This document shows positions 36,222-39,920 of a stretch of DNA of 39,920 nt, piece by piece. Made by a program: the position numbers and the translations under genes. Location: positions 1-39,920 of the forward strand of contig DASTFB010000127.1 in NCBI GenBank assembly GCA_035709005.1, read 5' to 3'. Below the pieces are notes generated by a model. It made no database searches. It worked only from the letters and a program-made list of their open reading frames with translations, and had not been told where the DNA came from. Each line of letters starts with the position of its first letter. Within the stretch, counting starts at the first letter, position 1. The DNA is from Candidatus Methylomirabilota bacterium (GTDB taxonomy: Bacteria > Methylomirabilota > Methylomirabilia > Rokubacteriales > CSP1-6).

Positions 36222-38366
36222 ATGGGTGAGCGGTCGTTCACAGAGGACGTCAAGCAGCTCGGCTACGGAGAGGGACAGATCCTCCGTGGCGAGGGCATTC
36301 TCGCCATCACCAAGGCCCTGCTGCAGTCGGGGGTGTCGTACGTCGGCGGCTACCCGGGGTCGCCGATCTCGCACCTGCTGGACGTCATGGCCGACGCCAA
36401 CGAGTCGCTCCTCGCGCCGATGGGCATCTACTTCGAGCTCTCGGGGAGCGAGGCGGCGGCGGCCGCCCTCCTCGGCGCCTCCATCAACTACCCCGTCCGG
36501 GGTGCCGCCACCTGGAAATCGGTCGTGGGCACGAACGTCGCGTCCGATGCCCTGTCCCACGTGGCATCCGCGGGCGTGCTCGGCGGCGCCCTCGTCGTGA
36601 TCGGCGAGGACTACGGGGAGGGGGCCTCCATCCTGCAGGAGCGGACGCACTCCGCGGCCCTGAAGTCGTCGCTCCCGCTCCTGGATCCTCGCAACAGCCT
36701 GTCGTCGTTCGCTCGCTTCGTGGAAGAGGGGTTCGGCCTGTCCGAGGCGTGCAACGAGCCGGTGCTCTTCTCGATCCGGATCCGCGCCTGCCACATGCGC
36801 GGCACCCTGCGCTGCAAGGACAACGTCGCCCCGGCCATCAGCATGCGCGCGCGGCTGGCGACCCCGTCGTTCAGCCTCGAGCGGATCAATCTGCCGCCCT
36901 TCACCTACGCCATGGAGGCCAAGAAGTTCACGGAGCGGCTGCCCGCCGCGCGCCGGTACGTCGTCGAGCACGGGCTCAACGAGCACATCCCGGGCGCGGA
37001 GTCGCACCTGGGGCTCGTCCTGCAGGGCGGTCTCTGGAACACGACCGTTCGCGCCCTGCACCTGCTGGGGCTGGCCGACCTGCACGGGCGCACGCCGGTG
37101 CCCCTCATGGTCCTCAACGTCCTCCATCCCCTGGTGCCCGAGGAGCTGCTCGCCTTCCTCCGGGTCAAGAAGCGCGTCCTCGTGGTGGAGGAGGGAATGC
37201 CCAATCACCTCGATCGCGAGCTGAAGGCGCTCGCGCACGAGGCGAGGCTCGACGTCGAGATCCAGGGCAAGGAGGTCTTCTCGGCGCACGGGGAGTACGT
37301 GCCGGCCCTCGTCCTCAGGGGGCTGCGGACATTCCTCACCTCCGCCGCTCCCACCGCGCAGAGCGTGACCGCCATCGAGGGCCGCTACGCGGCGCTGGTT
37401 GCGCACCAGGACGCGGTGCGGAGCCTCCTGCCGCAGCCGATCACCAAGCGGCCCCCGTCGTTCTGCACGGGGTGTCCGGAGCGGCCCGTCTTCAGCGCGC
37501 TCAAGATCCTCCGCGCGAAGACACCCGAGATCGGCGACACCCACGTGGCCGCAGACATCGGCTGTCACACCTTCTCGACGCAGGCGCCGTTCAACGTGGG
37601 CAACTCGGTCCTCGGCTACGGCATGGGGCTGGCCTCCGCGAGCGCGGTGGCGCCGCTGTTCGGCAAGCGGGTCGTCTCGGTCATGGGGGACGGCGGCTTC
37701 TGGCACAACGGGCTCACCAACGGCGTCGCCAATGCCGTGTGCAACCAGCAGGACTCCGTGCTGGTGATCCTCGACAACTTCTACACGTCGGCGACCGGAC
37801 AGCATCACAACCCGTCGACCGGCCGGAACGCCCGCAACGAGCCGACGGGCATGACCATGCCGCAGGCGCTGCGGGGCGTGGGCGTGCGGTGGATCCGGAC
37901 GGTGCCCTCCTACGACATCCCGGCGATGCTGCGCACGCTGCGGGAGGCCCTCACCACGCGCGCGCGGGGGCTGAAGGTGGTCATCGCCCGGGGCGAGTGC
38001 ATGCTCGAGCGCCAGCGGCGCGAGCGTCCGCTGAACCGCCGGCGCGCCGCGGCCGGGGAGACGGTGAGGCAGCCGCGGTTCGGCGTGGACCCCGACGTCT
38101 GCACCGGCGACCACTCGTGCATGCGGCTCAACGGCTGCCCCTCGCTCACGCTGCGCGACAGTCCCGACCCGCTGCGCGAGGACCCGATCGCCCACGTCGA
38201 CGACACCTGTGTCGGCTGCGGCGTGTGCGGCGAGGTGGCGCACGCCGCGGTACTGTGCCCGTCGTTCTACGAGGTCCAGGTGGTGACGAACCCGGGCCGG
38301 TGGACCCGGCTGCTGGCCCGGCTCCGCATGGCGGTCATCCGGCGTCTCGCGTCCGCCCCGGCGTGA
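36222..38366 (+). CDS. iorA: indolepyruvate:ferredoxin oxidoreductase alpha-like subunit (IorA)
   Basis: A 714-residue thiamine-pyrophosphate enzyme subunit. The N-terminus begins QILRGEGILAITKALLQSGV and has the pyrimidine-binding GYPGSPISHLLDVM. The TPP motif runs from Gly489-Asp490-Gly491 (GDGGFWHNG) to VLVILDN. The C-terminal ferredoxin domain has seven cysteines: 627, 633, 639 in CTGDHSCMRLNGCP, and 663, 666, 669, 679 in CVGCGVCGEVAHAAVLCP. The enzyme oxidatively decarboxylates aryl pyruvates to aryl-CoA and reduces ferredoxin or another carrier. A GAGG element lies before the ATG. The next gene, the beta-like subunit, starts inside its stop (GTGA). Confidence 0.9.
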   Translation: MGERSFTEDVKQLGYGEGQILRGEGILAITKALLQSGVSYVGGYPGSPISHLLDVMADANESLLAPMGIYFELSGSEAAAAALLGASINYPVRGAATWKSVVGTNVASDALSHVASAGVLGGALVVIGEDYGEGASILQERTHSAALKSSLPLLDPRNSLSSFARFVEEGFGLSEACNEPVLFSIRIRACHMRGTLRCKDNVAPAISMRARLATPSFSLERINLPPFTYAMEAKKFTERLPAARRYVVEHGLNEHIPGAESHLGLVLQGGLWNTTVRALHLLGLADLHGRTPVPLMVLNVLHPLVPEELLAFLRVKKRVLVVEEGMPNHLDRELKALAHEARLDVEIQGKEVFSAHGEYVPALVLRGLRTFLTSAAPTAQSVTAIEGRYAALVAHQDAVRSLLPQPITKRPPSFCTGCPERPVFSALKILRAKTPEIGDTHVAADIGCHTFSTQAPFNVGNSVLGYGMGLASASAVAPLFGKRVVSVMGDGGFWHNGLTNGVANAVCNQQDSVLVILDNFYTSATGQHHNPSTGRNARNEPTGMTMPQALRGVGVRWIRTVPSYDIPAMLRTLREALTTRARGLKVVIARGECMLERQRRERPLNRRRAAAGETVRQPRFGVDPDVCTGDHSCMRLNGCPSLTLRDSPDPLREDPIAHVDDTCVGCGVCGEVAHAAVLCPSFYEVQVVTNPGRWTRLLARLRMAVIRRLASAPA

Positions 38367-39920
38367 CCGCGCGCGGGATCCTCAGTGTGCTCGTCCCCGC
38401 TGTTGGCGGGCAGGGGGGCGGGGTCCTGTCGGAGTGGCTGGTGGAGGCGGCCCTGCTGGACGGCCATGCCGTGCACGGCACGTCGATCCCCGGGGTGGCG
38501 CAGCGCACCGGGTCGACCACGTACTACGTCGAGATCGCGATCGGTCCCGCCGACGACGGTCTGGAGCCCGCCTTCTCGCTGTATCCGGTCCCCGGCGCGC
38601 TGGACGTGCTGCTGGCTCCCGAGTTCCTCGAGGTCGGTCGCATGATCGAGCAGGGGTTCGTCTCGCCGAACCGCACCACCGTGGTCTGTAGCACGCACCG
38701 GCTCTACTCGATTCACGAGAAGATCGCCACCGGACGCGCCATCTATCCTCGCGAGGCGCTGGAGCGGGCGGCGCGCGCCGCCTCGCGCACGCTGGTCGCC
38801 TTCGACGCGCTGGCGCTGGCGCGCACCCACGGGACGGAAGTCAACGCGGTGCTGCTCGGGGCGCTGGCCGGCGTCGGTGCGCTCCCGCTCGCGACGGACG
38901 CGTATCGCAAGGCCATCGAGCGCAAGGGCGTCGGCGTGAAGGCGAACCTGGCCGGGTTCGAGCTCGGCCTCGCCGTGGCCGGGGACCCCGCGGCGGGGGG
39001 GAGGGCGCCGGCCGCCGCCGCCCGCGAGCCCACTCCCCACCCCGCCTTCACCGGCCAGATCGCGACGCTGCCCGAGACGATCCGCCCGATCGTGGCGCTC
39101 GCCGTCGCCCGGCTCGTCGACTACCAGGACGCCGGCTACGCGCGGCGGTACCTCGATCGCCTGCGGCCCTTCGTGCCGGGGCCCGGCGCGCCGCCGGCCG
39201 CCGTCGACCTCGCCCGGATCGTGGCTCGGCACCTCGCCACGTGGATGTCCTACGAGGACGCGGTGCGGGTGGCCCAGCTCAAGACCCGGGCGACACGCTT
39301 CGACCGGATCCGGGCCGAGAGCCGCGCCGGCACCGGCGAGATCGTGGTGACCGACTACCTCAAGCCCGATCTCGACGAGATCCTCGGCGTCCTGCCGCAC
39401 CGGCTCGTGGCGCCGGTCGCCCGCTGGGCCGCGCGGCGGTGGCCCCACGGCCGGCCGACGCTCGGCCAGCACGTGCGGACCACGACCATCACGGGCTTCC
39501 TGCGCGTCTGGCTCCTCACGCGCCTGCGCCCGCTTCGCCCGTTCTCCCACCGGGCTCACGAGGAGCACGCGCGCATGGAGCGCTGGCTCGCGAGCGTGCG
39601 GCGGTGCGCCGGGCGCGACCTCGCCCTGGCCGGCGAGGTGGCGCGCGCGGCCCAGCTCGTGAAGGGTTATGGCGACGTGAGGCGTCGGATGGCGCTGCTG
39701 TTCGAGGACCTCCTCGCCCGCGTCGAGCGGGTGGCCGACCTCGAGGCGGAGCGCGGCCACGGGTACGCCGTGGCGCATGGGCTGGCCGCGCGCTACCGGG
39801 CGCTCGTCCTCGAGGGTCCCGACGGCGAGGCGCAAGCGCAGGCGCTCGCGGCGGACGTCGAGAGGCGCCTGGCGACGGCCGACGCGGCCGAGGCGCTCGC
39901 GATCATCGGGGGGGGGGGGG
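38363..39920 (+). CDS. iorB: indolepyruvate oxidoreductase beta-like subunit (IorB), cut by window end
   Basis: The frame from the GTG at 38363 stays open to the window end (519 codons). It starts with LVPAVGGQGGGVLSEWLVEA, the gamma-type POR fold, and continues with GVAQRTGSTTYYVEIA and a DUF6537-like helical extension marked by VDYQDAGYARRYLDRLRP. Such long IorB proteins occur in aerobic proteobacteria and related groups. The GTGA overlap with iorA indicates translation coupling and a 1:1 complex. The gene is truncated: the last 13 bases are all G and may be artefact, so the final few residues should not be trusted. Confidence 0.85.
   Translation, partial: MTARGILSVLVPAVGGQGGGVLSEWLVEAALLDGHAVHGTSIPGVAQRTGSTTYYVEIAIGPADDGLEPAFSLYPVPGALDVLLAPEFLEVGRMIEQGFVSPNRTTVVCSTHRLYSIHEKIATGRAIYPREALERAARAASRTLVAFDALALARTHGTEVNAVLLGALAGVGALPLATDAYRKAIERKGVGVKANLAGFELGLAVAGDPAAGGRAPAAAAREPTPHPAFTGQIATLPETIRPIVALAVARLVDYQDAGYARRYLDRLRPFVPGPGAPPAAVDLARIVARHLATWMSYEDAVRVAQLKTRATRFDRIRAESRAGTGEIVVTDYLKPDLDEILGVLPHRLVAPVARWAARRWPHGRPTLGQHVRTTTITGFLRVWLLTRLRPLRPFSHRAHEEHARMERWLASVRRCAGRDLALAGEVARAAQLVKGYGDVRRRMALLFEDLLARVERVADLEAERGHGYAVAHGLAARYRALVLEGPDGEAQAQALAADVERRLATADAAEALAIIGGGG

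Overview
The window is dense, GC-rich bacterial DNA with no gap between genes longer than about 170 bases. Many neighbouring genes overlap by 1-4 bases (ATGA, GTGA or TGATG junctions) and GTG starts are common. Lipoprotein and twin-arginine signal peptides point to a cell with a periplasm. Branched-chain-type ABC transport, an acyl-CoA synthetase, a SufU-type SUF operon and many short uncharacterised coiled-coil or zinc-ribbon proteins resemble genomes of the Methylomirabilota/Rokubacteria type. That placement is inference from gene content; no 16S gene is present. A 13-base G run ends the window inside a gene, which suggests a contig end.

Layout. 1-0.9 kb: 3' part of an exported aldo/keto reductase. 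0.9-1.4 kb: a UspA-like protein on the minus strand, divergent from a SUF operon. 1.5-8.2 kb: sufB-sufC-sufD-sufS-sufU-sufT plus a second, NifS-type cysteine desulfurase, which runs convergently into a small membrane-protein gene. 9.0-16.1 kb: a LIV-type ABC uptake locus (substrate-binding protein, a large exported protein that resembles family-5 solute-binding proteins, livH, livM, livG, livF). 16.1-21.5 kb: a TolB-like/TPR regulatory protein, a TTC38-like TPR protein and an AMP-forming acyl-CoA synthetase; together with the transporter these look like an uptake and activation locus for an organic acid or amino acid.

21.6-26.3 kb: the most unusual part. A class III nucleotide cyclase and a long Ala/Glu/Arg coiled-coil protein overlap by 4 bases and share two homologous regions, an N-terminal helical segment and a C-terminal domain of about 270 residues that I do not recognise. 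A small coiled-coil gene converges on them with interlocked stop codons. 26.4-31.5 kb: a DUF3750-like lipoprotein, an AlkZ-related protein, a YflT-like stress protein, a small membrane protein, an overlapping nucleotidyltransferase/metallophosphoesterase pair, a 47-residue six-cysteine zinc ribbon and an uncharacterised conserved protein. 31.5-35.2 kb: a GT-C glycosyltransferase overlapping a methyltransferase, a BON-domain protein and a modular Cys-motif/coiled-coil protein. 35.4-36.1 kb: tRNA-Ala(GGC) and tRNA-Leu(CAA) flanking a small lipoprotein. 36.2 kb to the end: an IorA/IorB-like indolepyruvate:ferredoxin oxidoreductase pair, the second gene cut by the window edge.

Regulatory sites visible by eye include an extended -10 promoter and a 14-base palindrome before sufB, a consensus-like promoter before the ABC binding-protein gene, a long hairpin after that gene, an extended -10 that would give a leaderless cyclase mRNA, and a promoter and terminator around tRNA-Ala. 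No insertion sequence, phage gene, CRISPR array or rRNA was seen.
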